50,174 bases of DNA from assembly GCA_902577425.1 (NCBI GenBank), contig CACGZD010000008.1, positions 1-50,174 on the forward strand, read 5' to 3'. The notes below the pieces were generated by a model, which was given only the letters and a program-made list of their open reading frames with translations, had not been told where the DNA came from and made no database searches. Below are positions 1 to 8,563 of this stretch, one piece after another. Origin of the DNA: an uncultured Alphaproteobacteria bacterium. GTDB taxonomy: Bacteria; Pseudomonadota; Alphaproteobacteria; HIMB59; GCA-002718135. Numbering within the stretch: position 1 is the first letter of the stretch; each line of letters begins with the position of its first letter. Position numbers and translations under genes: made by a program.

Positions 1-292
1 TTTTAATTTTAGATACTTTTGCATAACCATATCCAGGTAAATCGCAAAGATTTATCTTATTATTAATATTAAATAAATTTATAGATTGTGTTCTTCCTGG
101 AGTTTTGCTTATTTTGGCTAATTTTTTAGAATTAGTAATGGCGTTTATTATACTTGATTTTCCAACATTTGATCGACCAACAAAACAAAATTCAGGGAGC
201 TTATTTTCCAAAATCTTTTTAACATCAATGTAAGAACCTATAAAATTATTTTTGGAAAAAAAAATCTTTAAAGCTTTGTTTTCTCTAGGCAT
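1..292 (-). CDS. engB: Ribosome-biogenesis GTPase EngB (YsxC/YihA), 3' part cut off by window edge
   Basis: The reverse strand encodes about 97 N-terminal residues before the window ends. The P-loop GRSNVGKSS and, further on, the [10 protein letters not shown] switch II motif identify the EngB family of TRAFAC GTPases, which assist assembly of the large ribosomal subunit. The ATG at 290-292 overlaps the TAG stop of yidC, so the two are translationally linked. The yidC-engB order is common in alphaproteobacteria. The G4/G5 motifs and the C-terminus lie outside the window. This gene is short of a full ORF here and is easily missed. Confidence 0.93.
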   Translation of the reverse strand, partial: MPRENKALKIFFSKNNFIGSYIDVKKILENKLPEFCFVGRSNVGKSSIINAITNSKKLAKISKTPGRTQSINLFNINNKINLCDLPGYGYAKVSKIK

Positions 293-2024
293 TTTTAGCT
301 AAAATTCTTCGTTGTATAAACCACTGCTGGGCTATTGATAATATATTGTTAATTGACCAATAGAGAACTAGTCCTGCCGCAAATCCGGCAAGAACAAATG
401 TAAAGACAAATGGTAATAAAGCAAAGATTTTAGCTTGAGTAGGGTCTGCAGGTGCAGGATTTAATTTTTGTTGTAACCACATAGTGAATCCCATAAATAT
501 TGGCAAAATACCAATGTTTAACAAGGATAAAAAACTAGGAACATCCCAAGGGATCAAACCAAATATTGTAAGAATACCAAGAGGATCAGGAGCCGATAAA
601 TCATGAATCCACCCATAGAAAGGAGCATGATACATTTCAATAGTTACAAATAAAACTTTATACAATGAAAAGAAAATTGGAATTTGCACTATAACTGGTA
701 GACAACCAGCAACTGGATTTGCTCCTTCTTTTTTATAAAGAGCCATCAATTCTTGTTGCATTTTTTGTCTATCATCTGGATATGTTTCTTTAAGTCTTTG
801 CATTTCAGGTTGAAGTTTTTTCATTTTAGCCATTGATTTAAATGATGCTTGTGCAAGTGGAAAAAGAATTAATCGCATCAATATTGTAAAAGCAATTATT
901 GCCAAACCAAAATTTCCAACGTAGCCATAAAACCAATTAAGAGCATATGATATTGGTTTAGTTAGAAAAGCAAACCAACCCCAATCAATTGAATCAGTAA
1001 ATTTAGGTATACCATTCTCCATATAATTAGATAAAATTTTTAAACTTTTAGCTCCAGCAAAAATTTTACCGTTATATGAAATATTCTGTTGAGGAGATAT
1101 TTTCATATTATCTCCTACGTAACCAACTCTAAAGTCGTCCCTTCCATTATTCCCATGTCTATAATTCGCAGTGATAGTTTGTTTTTGGTCAGGAATAAGA
1201 GTTGCCATCCAGTATTTGTCCGTAAATCCTAACCATCCACCAGTAGTAGTTTCGTCACAAAATAATTTTTTTGTATTAGAATTAGACGAGCAGTCATCTA
1301 ACAAGTGATCATATTTTTTTTCTAGAAGCTTATCATTTGTTAAGCTTATTAATCCTTCATGTAAAATAAAAAAATTAATTGTATTAGGAAGATTAATTCT
1401 TTTAATTAATCTGTAAGGAAATAGTTTTATTTCAGAGGAACTATTATTTTCAACTGTTTGAGTTACATCAAAAAGATAGTCATTATCTACAGAGAATTTT
1501 AGCTGAAATTTAATATTTTGGTTATTAACCCATGATAGAACTACAGGTTTTTCAGGAGTTAGCTCTAAACTTGAAGCTGTCCACTTTGTTTCATGATTGG
1601 GAAGATCAACTTTGATTTCACTACCTTTTAATTGATTCCAACCCAGCTCAAAGTAGTAAGGATTATTTGTGCCATCTGGAGAAAAAAGAGTAATTTTTTC
1701 TGAGCCATCATTAAGTCTTTTATTATATTTTGTTAATATTAAGTCATCTAAAATTCCACCTGTTAAATTAATTGATCCTATTAAAGAAGCGGTTTTAATA
1801 TTTATTCTATTAGATTTAGAGATAATCTCATCTCTTGATTTAATTGTTGTAATTGAAGTGCCTTGATTATCATCTATAGAATTTGAAGGCTCTATAATTT
1901 CTTGGTTAGCTTCTTTATTGATAGGTTTATCAACTAATGCTTGTTGAGGAAACAAAAGTTGAAAAATTACAATTATTGCAATTGATAAACCAATAGCTAA
2001 AAATAAATTTTTTTGTTCACCCAT
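285..2024 (-). CDS. yidC: Membrane protein insertase YidC
   Basis: At 579 aa this is the usual Gram-negative YidC length. It has an N-terminal membrane anchor at about residues 7-25, a large periplasmic domain at about 60-340, and a C-terminal Oxa1/60KD_IMP core with several membrane segments. A basic cytoplasmic stretch around [14 protein letters not shown] matches the family. YidC inserts inner-membrane proteins alone or with SecYEG. It lies between yidD, whose stop is adjacent to its start, and engB, whose start overlaps its stop. This is the conserved rpmH-rnpA-yidD-yidC order. Confidence 0.98.
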   Translation of the reverse strand: MGEQKNLFLAIGLSIAIIVIFQLLFPQQALVDKPINKEANQEIIEPSNSIDDNQGTSITTIKSRDEIISKSNRINIKTASLIGSINLTGGILDDLILTKYNKRLNDGSEKITLFSPDGTNNPYYFELGWNQLKGSEIKVDLPNHETKWTASSLELTPEKPVVLSWVNNQNIKFQLKFSVDNDYLFDVTQTVENNSSSEIKLFPYRLIKRINLPNTINFFILHEGLISLTNDKLLEKKYDHLLDDCSSNSNTKKLFCDETTTGGWLGFTDKYWMATLIPDQKQTITANYRHGNNGRDDFRVGYVGDNMKISPQQNISYNGKIFAGAKSLKILSNYMENGIPKFTDSIDWGWFAFLTKPISYALNWFYGYVGNFGLAIIAFTILMRLILFPLAQASFKSMAKMKKLQPEMQRLKETYPDDRQKMQQELMALYKKEGANPVAGCLPVIVQIPIFFSLYKVLFVTIEMYHAPFYGWIHDLSAPDPLGILTIFGLIPWDVPSFLSLLNIGILPIFMGFTMWLQQKLNPAPADPTQAKIFALLPFVFTFVLAGFAAGLVLYWSINNILSIAQQWFIQRRILAKNA

Positions 2025-2282
2025 TTATATTTCTTTCTTGGTATTTTTTGGAACAGGATCAAAACCTTCATCACCAAAAGGATGACAGTTTAAAATTCTT
2101 TTAATAGATAGGTATATACCTTTTATTATTCCATGTTTTTCAAGTGACTCTATTGTATATTCTGAACATGTGGGAAGATATCGGCAATTAGCCTTGAATA
2201 ATGGCGAGATAAACCACTGGTAAATTTTAATTAAAAATATCAAAATAGAAATAATAATTTTTTTAAATGTTTCTAATATCAT
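2025..2282 (-). CDS. yidD: Membrane protein insertion efficiency factor YidD
   Basis: This is an 85-aa protein with the family signature: an N-terminal amphipathic or hydrophobic helix, then [21 protein letters not shown], with cysteines at the conserved CRYxPTCS positions, and [12 protein letters not shown] near the end. YidD is a small membrane-associated helper of YidC. Its ATG overlaps the rnpA stop by four bases (2279-2282), and yidC follows with no gap. This indicates tight translational coupling. Confidence 0.95.
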   Translation of the reverse strand: MILETFKKIIISILIFLIKIYQWFISPLFKANCRYLPTCSEYTIESLEKHGIIKGIYLSIKRILNCHPFGDEGFDPVPKNTKKEI

Positions 2283-2608
2283 TTTATAATTTTTGTCAGT
2301 TCATTTTCTAGGTTCTTAAATTTTGTTTTTAATAAAGAATTTTTAGCTATTATCACATAATAAAAATTTTTTTTACCATATTTTGAAATTACTTTTTTTG
2401 CCAATTCTCTCATAATTCTTTTTGCCTTATTTCTTTTTATTGCATTCCCTAATCTTTTTGTAGCTGTATAACCAACATTAATACTATTGTCCAAGTTCAT
2501 ATCTTTTAGAATTTGAATATTAAAAGAAAATGAACGTAAAAATTGTCCTTTTTTCTTAACATTTAAAAATGTTGATCGTTTTTTAATTGTGTTCAGCGTT
2601 TGGGCCAC
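2279..2608 (-). CDS. rnpA: Ribonuclease P protein component RnpA (GTG start)
   Basis: The protein is about 109 aa from a GTG at 2606-2608. It opens with a [17 protein letters not shown] segment, typical of RnpA, and contains [18 protein letters not shown], a variant of the RNA-binding RNR motif with K in the third position. It supports 5' maturation of tRNA with the RNase P RNA. A longer reading from a TTG at 2725 would run through rpmH in another frame and gives no RnpA-like residues there, so the GTG just after the rpmH stop is preferred. AGGCGG a few bases upstream may act as the ribosome binding site. Confidence 0.9.
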   Translation of the reverse strand: MAQTLNTIKKRSTFLNVKKKGQFLRSFSFNIQILKDMNLDNSINVGYTATKRLGNAIKRNKAKRIMRELAKKVISKYGKKNFYYVIIAKNSLLKTKFKNLENELTKIIK

Positions 2609-2618
2609 TAGGCCGCCT

Positions 2619-2753
2619 TTATGTACTAAGTTGCGATCTTCCTTTAGCTCTTCGACGATTGATAATTTGTCTACCAGCTTTTGTTGCCATTCGTGCACGA
2701 AATCCATGGCGTCTTTTGCGCACAATATTACTAGGTTGATAAGTTCTTTTCAT
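2619..2753 (-). CDS. rpmH: 50S ribosomal protein bL34
   Basis: This 44-aa gene reads [18 protein letters not shown] at the start, with the [17 protein letters not shown] tail diagnostic of bL34. It is strongly basic. It ends ten bases before the rnpA start, in the universal rpmH-rnpA order. Its reading frame lies inside a longer spurious upstream extension of rnpA, so length-filtered ORF calling hides it. A sigma70-like promoter lies 20-50 bases upstream. Confidence 0.97.
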   Translation of the reverse strand: MKRTYQPSNIVRKRRHGFRARMATKAGRQIINRRRAKGRSQLST

Positions 2754-2773
2754 ATGTTTAATTAAAAAAAACC

Positions 2774-2802
2774 CTATTACGAATTGATGATGTATAAGTC
2801 AA
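2774..2802 (-). promoter_or_regulatory. Probable sigma70-type promoter for rpmH-rnpA-yidD-yidC-engB
   Basis: On the reverse strand TTGACT (2802-2797) is followed after 17 bases by TAATAG (2779-2774). The -35 box is near consensus and the -10 box is weak. The predicted start falls about 15 bases before the rpmH ATG. The site lies in the 67-base divergent gap with panC. This is a motif match only. Confidence 0.45.
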
Positions 2803-2820
2803 ATAATTACTAGAAACTAT

Positions 2821-3654
2821 ATGAAAATATTAGAAAATAAGAGAGAATTAGATGAATTATTAGCTAAAATTAGGACCAATGGGACAAAGATTGGACTTAT
2901 TCCAACTATGGGTAGTATTCATGATGGCCACTTATCTTTGGTAGAAAATTCAATAAAAGAAAATTTTTTTTCAATAACATCTATATTTGTTAATCCAACT
3001 CAATTTAATGACCTTAAAGATTTTAAAAAATATCCACAAAATAAAAAACAAGATATTGAAAAACTTAATACAGTGAAATGTGACGCAGTATTTTTTCCTC
3101 AGATTGAAGAACTTTATCCTGAAGGCATAAAAAGAAAAAAAACAATTTTAAAATATAGAGATATTTTATGTGACAAATTTCGACCAGGTCATTTTGATGG
3201 GGTGACAACTGTAGTAAAATCATTATTTGATATTGTTACTCCGGATACAGTTTTTTTTGGAGAAAAAGATTTTCAACAATTAAAAATAATTAAAGAATTA
3301 ATTAAAAAAAATAATTTACCTATTCAGTTAATAGATTGTCCATCTGTACGATCAAAAAATGGCATGAGTTTATCATCAAGGTATAATAATTTTAATACTA
3401 ATCAAGAAATTCTTTTTAATCAAATTTCTTTAAAAATTAATGATTGTGTAAATCTATTAAAAAAACAAATTGATATAAATAATTTAAAAAATCTATATCA
3501 ATATTTAGAAGAAGATAAGAAAATTAAAGTTGATTATTTAGAAGTTAGAGATGATGATGAATTATTACTTACACAAAAAAATAAAAATGCACGATTATTT
3601 ATATCTTTTTATATTGAAGATATTCGCATAATTGATAATTTTAAATTATACTAA
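2821..3654 (+). CDS. panC: Pantoate--beta-alanine ligase PanC
   Basis: The protein is 277 aa, close to family length. It joins pantoate and beta-alanine with ATP to make pantothenate, the vitamin precursor of CoA. The nucleotidyltransferase signature IPTMGSIHDGHLSL, with the HDGH box, is near residue 30, and VFFGEKDFQQL and a VRSKNGMSLSSRY segment (the KMSKS-like loop) follow. No panB is adjacent. Its TAA interlocks with the TAG of the convergent downstream gene (CTAA at 3651-3654). Confidence 0.96.
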   Translation: MKILENKRELDELLAKIRTNGTKIGLIPTMGSIHDGHLSLVENSIKENFFSITSIFVNPTQFNDLKDFKKYPQNKKQDIEKLNTVKCDAVFFPQIEELYPEGIKRKKTILKYRDILCDKFRPGHFDGVTTVVKSLFDIVTPDTVFFGEKDFQQLKIIKELIKKNNLPIQLIDCPSVRSKNGMSLSSRYNNFNTNQEILFNQISLKINDCVNLLKKQIDINNLKNLYQYLEEDKKIKVDYLEVRDDDELLLTQKNKNARLFISFYIEDIRIIDNFKLY

Positions 3655-4247
3655 GGAATTACCCAGCTAAATTCAGGCATATTATTTTTGAAGTTAATGT
3701 TCAACCTTTTATGTCCAGAGTAACTTAAATACAACCAATCTATACTTTCTATTTTATTTTGAATTACTGCAAAGTTATTATAACCCTGTTCACTTTCATT
3801 TTTTGTTGGGTCTATGCCTTGTAAGTGCTTTGGTAAACCATCTTCAGGTATATTTGTTTTTGATGAGGGGCTTTTTTTTGTTAGGTAACATTTACGACTT
3901 GATAACTGTGTTAAATCCCAACTTTGTTTTGCTATTTCGTTTTGATTATTAATATTCGATAATGTTTTGATACGAAGCTGTATTTTTATTGAGTGATCAT
4001 AAAATAAAAATGATGAATTATTATTTTTTTTTAAATCCAATATTTTTGGAGATCGAAAATCTGTATGGAAATTTAAGAGTAATTTTTCCTCATCAAATTT
4101 ACGCAAAACTACAATCCTTGATTCTAGCTTCATTTTCTTTGAAATATTCGAAAAAGTAGGAGTATGAAAGGAGTGTTTTCTATTATTTGCTCCTAAATAT
4201 AATAGGTTTTTTATTTCTTTAAATATAGATTCAAAATTTTTATTCAT
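3651..4247 (-). CDS. Pyridoxamine 5'-phosphate oxidase-like FMN protein (Alr4036 type)
   Basis: This 198-aa protein resembles the FMN-binding split-barrel family related to PdxH. ESRIVVLRKFD and LNFHTDFRSPKILDL fit the flavin-binding strands, and a C-terminal IDWLYLSYSGHKRLNIN segment matches the Alr4036 subgroup. Family members are usually annotated as PNPOx-related, with unproven substrates, so true PdxH activity is not claimed. No cofactor-synthesis neighbours support it. It converges on panC and diverges from the tRNA nucleotidyltransferase gene across about 55 bases. Confidence 0.75.
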   Translation of the reverse strand: MNKNFESIFKEIKNLLYLGANNRKHSFHTPTFSNISKKMKLESRIVVLRKFDEEKLLLNFHTDFRSPKILDLKKNNNSSFLFYDHSIKIQLRIKTLSNINNQNEIAKQSWDLTQLSSRKCYLTKKSPSSKTNIPEDGLPKHLQGIDPTKNESEQGYNNFAVIQNKIESIDWLYLSYSGHKRLNINFKNNMPEFSWVIP

Positions 4248-4302
4248 TTCAGATATCTTTTATTTTATTCATATATAGTAAAATAATTTTAATTTTAATT
4301 AA

Positions 4303-5094
4303 ATGGATAATCATTCAATAGATTTTTTACTTAATATAGAAGAAGTAAATAAAATTGTAAGTATTTTTCAAAATGAAAAAGCTGAAATTAGACTAGTTGG
4401 AGGATGTGTTCGTAATGCATTATTGAATAAAAATTATAAAGATATTGACTGCGCAGTTAATATTCACCCCAATGATATAACTAAAATACTTCAAAAAAAT
4501 AATATTAAATTTCAAGATTTTGCAAAAAAATATGGATCAGTTTCCGCATTTATTAATAATAAAAAGATAGAGATTACATCTTTAAGAAAAGATATTGCTC
4601 AAAAAGGAAGACATACTGATATTTTATATACTGAAGATTGGAAAATAGATGCAGTTAGAAGAGATTTCACAATAAATGCATTATACTTAACAAGTGAAGG
4701 AAAATTAATTGATTATTTTGATGGCCTTAAGGATCTAAAAGAAAACAAAATTAAATTTATTGGAAACATTGAAAAAAGAATTAAAGAAGATTTTTTAAGA
4801 ATTTATAGATATTTTCGTTTTTTGGGAATTTTTGAAGAACCTAATGTAATTGAAAACTATGAAGACATTTTAAATCAATATTTAATAGAATCTTTTAATT
4901 ACTTGTCTAATGAGATCATTAGAAATGAAATTTTAAAGATGTTAAAGAATCCTTTTCCATTAAATTCTTTTAGCAATTTTCATAATCCTGAAAAAAAATA
5001 TTATTGGTTAGAAAAAACAACCCAACATTTTTTAAAACAAAAATATCAATTAGGTGTAGAAAAATGTTTAAATAAAGTTGAAGAATTCTTTTAA
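4303..5094 (+). CDS. tRNA nucleotidyltransferase / poly(A) polymerase family (CCA-adding type), short form
   Basis: The head domain is clear. VGGCVRNALLNK is the nucleotide loop, DID near residue 48 provides the metal ligands, RRDFTINALY is the neck motif, and EDFLRIYRYFRF is the family ERxxRxxRF-like segment. The product repairs or adds the 3' CCA of tRNA. At 263 aa it is much shorter than the roughly 380-420 aa usual in alphaproteobacteria, so most of the body and tail is missing. The 3' end interlocks with the gshB stop (TTAA), so no lost downstream frame can restore it. Confidence 0.85.
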   Translation: MDNHSIDFLLNIEEVNKIVSIFQNEKAEIRLVGGCVRNALLNKNYKDIDCAVNIHPNDITKILQKNNIKFQDFAKKYGSVSAFINNKKIEITSLRKDIAQKGRHTDILYTEDWKIDAVRRDFTINALYLTSEGKLIDYFDGLKDLKENKIKFIGNIEKRIKEDFLRIYRYFRFLGIFEEPNVIENYEDILNQYLIESFNYLSNEIIRNEILKMLKNPFPLNSFSNFHNPEKKYYWLEKTTQHFLKQKYQLGVEKCLNKVEEFF

Positions 5095-6038
5095 AAAAAT
5101 TTGTTTTCTAATTTATCCCAATAAATTTTTTCTAGTTTTATTTTATTCAAGAGATTTATTTGTTTTAAACCAGTAGGAGAGGTAACATTAATTTCAGTTA
5201 GATAATCACCAATTACATCAATTCCTACTAGAAAAAGATCCTTTAGTTTTAAATCTTTGGATAGGGCATTACAAATTTCTTCATCTTTTCTTATAAGTTC
5301 AGTTTTTTGAGGCTTCCCACCTGCATGAAAATTAGCTTTAAGATTATTTTTTTCAGGTATTCTTGCAACAGATCCAGCATATTCACCATCTATAAGAATT
5401 ATTCTTCTATCTCCTTCAATTATTTCAGGAATGTATTTTTGAACAATAATGGGTTCATTTAAATTTGTTTTACTTTCATCAATTCCTTGTAATTTATTAT
5501 TTTCTATTCTTGATCTGTAGATGCCCTCTCCTCCATTGCCATAAAGGGGTTTTGTAACAATATCTTTATGTTCTAATAAAAACTCTTTTATAGACGCGAT
5601 ATTTTGAGTAATTATTGTTGGTGCCATAAACTTTTCAAATTTAAGGGGATATATTTTTTCAGATGAATTTCTAATTGAAGAAGGATTATTTAGTACTGTA
5701 GTTGAAGATGATAATTTTTCTAGAAGATAAGTAGATGTAATATAATTCATATCAAAAGGAGGGTCTTGCCTAATAAGTATGACATCAGCATTTTCAAGAT
5801 TGAATATTTCTTTTTTACTACTTAAATAATTATAATATTTATTTTTATCGTTAAATAATTCAACAAAATAACCTAAAGCAAATATTGATCTGTTTTTATA
5901 TTCTAGATCTTTAGGATTATAATAAAAAATTTCATACCCTCTGTTCTGGGCTTCTTTTGCTAATAGAAAAGAAGTATCAAAATCCAAATCAATTTTTTCA
6001 ATAGGATCCATTTGTATTGCTACTTTTTTAATTGCCAT
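5091..6038 (-). CDS. gshB: Glutathione synthetase GshB
   Basis: The protein is 315 aa, a typical bacterial GshB. It adds glycine to gamma-glutamylcysteine with ATP. Seen are AIQMDPIEKIDLDFDTSF at the N-terminus, ILIRQDPPFDMNYI in the substrate domain, the ATP-grasp lysine and glycine loop in KPLYGNGGEGIYR, and a C-terminal GIDVIGDYLTEINVTSPTG metal-binding stretch. Its start abuts the end of the glutamate-cysteine ligase gene, giving a two-gene glutathione operon. Confidence 0.97.
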   Translation of the reverse strand: MAIKKVAIQMDPIEKIDLDFDTSFLLAKEAQNRGYEIFYYNPKDLEYKNRSIFALGYFVELFNDKNKYYNYLSSKKEIFNLENADVILIRQDPPFDMNYITSTYLLEKLSSSTTVLNNPSSIRNSSEKIYPLKFEKFMAPTIITQNIASIKEFLLEHKDIVTKPLYGNGGEGIYRSRIENNKLQGIDESKTNLNEPIIVQKYIPEIIEGDRRIILIDGEYAGSVARIPEKNNLKANFHAGGKPQKTELIRKDEEICNALSKDLKLKDLFLVGIDVIGDYLTEINVTSPTGLKQINLLNKIKLEKIYWDKLENKFF

Positions 6039-7378
6039 TAGAAAATATTTTCCTCATAAATTGGTAGGAGATTTTTATTCCATTTATTTAAATATTTATC
6101 AATTAATATATCTGCTGGAGATAAACCTTTTTCTAAATTTTCTTCTACAGATTGCAAGTATTGCCTTTCATCATTTTTATTATTTGAAGAAATGCAATTT
6201 CTTTTCTTAAGCCCACTTAAAGATATTTTTAAAACTTTTTTAGCTAGATCTAAAATAGTACCTTTTTTAAACTTAGTATTTAATCCATATTTTGGAACAT
6301 TTTTATATAAGTAATCTCTATCATTACTATCCCATTCTTTAATAATAGAATAAATTTCATCAAGACTATCTTGATCATATAAAAGACCTGTCCAAAACGC
6401 TGGTTGAGCGCATATTTGATCCCATGAACAAGCATCCATAGAGCGAATTTCTAAATATCTTTTTAACCTTACTTGAGGAAATAGAGTTGTTAAATGACTT
6501 TCCCAGTCATCCTCGGTAGCAAATTCACCAGGAATTTTATCAAGTTTCCCATTTAAAAAATCACGAAAATTGCAACCAGCAACATCAATATATTTTTTAT
6601 TTCTTTCAATAAAATACATGGGTACATCAAGAGCATAATCTACATATGTTTCAAAATTAAAATTTTCATTAAATACAAAAGGCGTTATCCCTGTTCTTTG
6701 ATTGTCAGTATTCATCCAATAAAAAGATCTTAAACTTTTAAAATCTGTTAATTTATTTTTAGAAAAAGGTGAATTAGCAAAAATAGCTGTTCCTAAAGCT
6801 TCCAGAGATAATAATACACGAAATTTTTTAATCATGTCTTTTTCTGAAATAAAATCAAAATTAATTTGTGTTGAGCAAGTTCGTTGCATCATATCTAAAC
6901 CATTATTACCAACTTTAGGCATATAATTTTTCATAATATTATAACGTTTTTTTGGCATCCAAGGAAAATTGTCTAAATTTAATTTTGGCTCAACTCCCAA
7001 ACCTAATAAAATAAAGTTATGTTTTTTTGATAATTCTTTCATTTGATTAAGGTGAGTTGTAATTTCACTACAAGTTTCGTGAATATTTTTTAGAGGCTGA
7101 CCAGAGAGTTCAAATTGTCCAGCAGGTTCTAAAGAAATATTTTGTTGATTTTGTTTTAATCCAATTATAGTTTCTTCTTTTTCCTCTATTATAGGCTTCC
7201 ACCCTAAACCTATAAGACTTAGAAAAATATTATTTATCCCATTTTCTTCATCATATTTTAAAGGAAGAAATGAATCTTTATTTAAAATAAATTTTTCATG
7301 CTCTGTTCCAATTTTTAAATTAGCATTTGATTTGATACCATTTTCAAAATATTTGATTAAATTTTGTTTATTTAGCAT
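6038..7378 (-). CDS. gshA: Glutamate--cysteine ligase (GCS2, plant/alphaproteobacterial type)
   Basis: This 446-aa enzyme makes gamma-glutamylcysteine, the first step of glutathione synthesis. IGTEHEKFIL near the N-terminus, LEPAGQFELSGQPL, and MQRTCSTQINFDF are hallmarks of the GCS2 family found in plants and alphaproteobacteria, as distinct from the enterobacterial GshA. RYLEIRSMDACSW provides further active-site residues. It shares its last base with the gshB start, so the two genes are coupled. Confidence 0.95.
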   Translation of the reverse strand: MLNKQNLIKYFENGIKSNANLKIGTEHEKFILNKDSFLPLKYDEENGINNIFLSLIGLGWKPIIEEKEETIIGLKQNQQNISLEPAGQFELSGQPLKNIHETCSEITTHLNQMKELSKKHNFILLGLGVEPKLNLDNFPWMPKKRYNIMKNYMPKVGNNGLDMMQRTCSTQINFDFISEKDMIKKFRVLLSLEALGTAIFANSPFSKNKLTDFKSLRSFYWMNTDNQRTGITPFVFNENFNFETYVDYALDVPMYFIERNKKYIDVAGCNFRDFLNGKLDKIPGEFATEDDWESHLTTLFPQVRLKRYLEIRSMDACSWDQICAQPAFWTGLLYDQDSLDEIYSIIKEWDSNDRDYLYKNVPKYGLNTKFKKGTILDLAKKVLKISLSGLKKRNCISSNNKNDERQYLQSVEENLEKGLSPADILIDKYLNKWNKNLLPIYEENIF

Positions 7379-7381
7379 ATA

Positions 7382-7834
7382 TTATAACCAATTTAATTGC
7401 CGACAAGCTTCACCAGCTACTATTGCAACTGAACTGCTTACATTAATTGATCTTAGACCTTTCACCATAGGAATAGTTAGTTGTTCATTTACAGACTGAT
7501 GAACATATTTTGGTACACCCGCACTTTCACGTCCAAAAAGTAGAATGTCATTTTCTTGAAAAGAAAAGTCTGTATATTTTTTTTGAGATTTAGTAGTAAG
7601 TAAAATTATTCTGTAATTATTATTTTCTGTCCAATTAAAAAAATTGTTCCAATCTAGATGCCTTTTATATTTAATATATTTTATATAATCCATCGATGAA
7701 CGTCTAAATCTTTTATCATCAAACACATAACCAGTGGGCTCAATGACATCTATTTCAATTCCTAAACAAGCTCCTAAACGAAAAATATTCCCCGTATTTT
7801 GAGGAATGTCTGGTTCAAAAAGTGCTATTCTCAT
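7382..7834 (-). CDS. trmL: tRNA (cytidine(34)-2'-O)-methyltransferase TrmL
   Basis: This 150-aa SPOUT methyltransferase has the TrmL signature FEPDIPQNTGNIFRLGACLG at the N-terminus, LLFGRESAGVP in the middle, and the knot segment IPMVKGLRSINVSSSVAIV near the end. It 2'-O-methylates the wobble base of certain leucine tRNAs using SAM. The gene starts the leftward trmL-gshA-gshB run, with only three bases separating it from gshA. Confidence 0.95.
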   Translation of the reverse strand: MRIALFEPDIPQNTGNIFRLGACLGIEIDVIEPTGYVFDDKRFRRSSMDYIKYIKYKRHLDWNNFFNWTENNNYRIILLTTKSQKKYTDFSFQENDILLFGRESAGVPKYVHQSVNEQLTIPMVKGLRSINVSSSVAIVAGEACRQLNWL

Positions 7835-8033
7835 ATATTAATTCAACTAATTGTAATTTAAAGCCAATTATAAATATTAAATTTTCTTTAATATATCTTA
7901 TAACTTATATAATTTTCTAGTATTGACTTAATTTACAGGTAAATATTTTGAACTCATTAACCAATAATTGCGTCAAGCTGGCACATTATTTGTAGTATTT
8001 TTATCGTTATTTAGGATATAAGAATTAAATTTT

Positions 8034-8561
8034 ATGGCGGAAGTTAAGAATAATAAAAGAAGAAGTTTTCTACAGTTAAGCACTATATCTTTAGGTGCAA
8101 TAGGAACTGCAGGTTTTATATGGCCTTTTCTTAAAAGTATGAATCCTGCTGAGGATACATTAGCTTTAGGTTCTACTGAAGTAAATATTGCTGATATAGA
8201 AGAAGGTCAGGGCATTACAGTTAAATGGAGAGGAAAACCGGTTTTTATTCGTAAAAGAACACAAAAAGAAATCAGTGAAGCAAAAGCAGTTAAACTTGAG
8301 GACTTAAAAGATCCAGCTATTGATGATGATCGTGTCAAAAAAGATGAATGGTTGGTGCTTGTGGGAATTTGTACACATTTAGGTTGTGTACCTCTTGGTC
8401 AAAAAATTACAGACATGAAGGGTGAGTATAATGGCTGGTATTGTCCTTGTCATGGTTCACACTATGATTCTTCAGGTCGTATTAGAAAGGGACCAGCACC
8501 AACTAATCTCGCTGTTCCTCCCTATAGCTTTATAAACGATACAACAATTAAAATAGGTTAA
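8034..8561 (+). CDS. petA: Ubiquinol-cytochrome c reductase Rieske iron-sulfur subunit
   Basis: This 175-aa protein has a twin-arginine type N-terminus (KRRSFLQ) followed by one membrane anchor at about residues 17-33. The two cluster boxes CTHLGCVP and [13 protein letters not shown] supply two Cys and two His ligands plus the disulfide cysteines. It carries electrons from ubiquinol to cytochrome c1 on the outer face of the inner membrane. petB follows after two bases, and the order petA-petB-petC is standard. Confidence 0.98.
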   Translation: MAEVKNNKRRSFLQLSTISLGAIGTAGFIWPFLKSMNPAEDTLALGSTEVNIADIEEGQGITVKWRGKPVFIRKRTQKEISEAKAVKLEDLKDPAIDDDRVKKDEWLVLVGICTHLGCVPLGQKITDMKGEYNGWYCPCHGSHYDSSGRIRKGPAPTNLAVPPYSFINDTTIKIG

Positions 8562-8563
8562 GT

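Noticed and set aside
7979-7993. TGGCACATTATTTGT upstream of petA matches most of a sigma54 -24/-12 promoter, with the final GC as GT.
   Set aside because: The key -12 C is absent, petABC is not usually sigma54-controlled, and streamlined marine alphaproteobacteria often lack RpoN. One such match in 50 kb can be chance.
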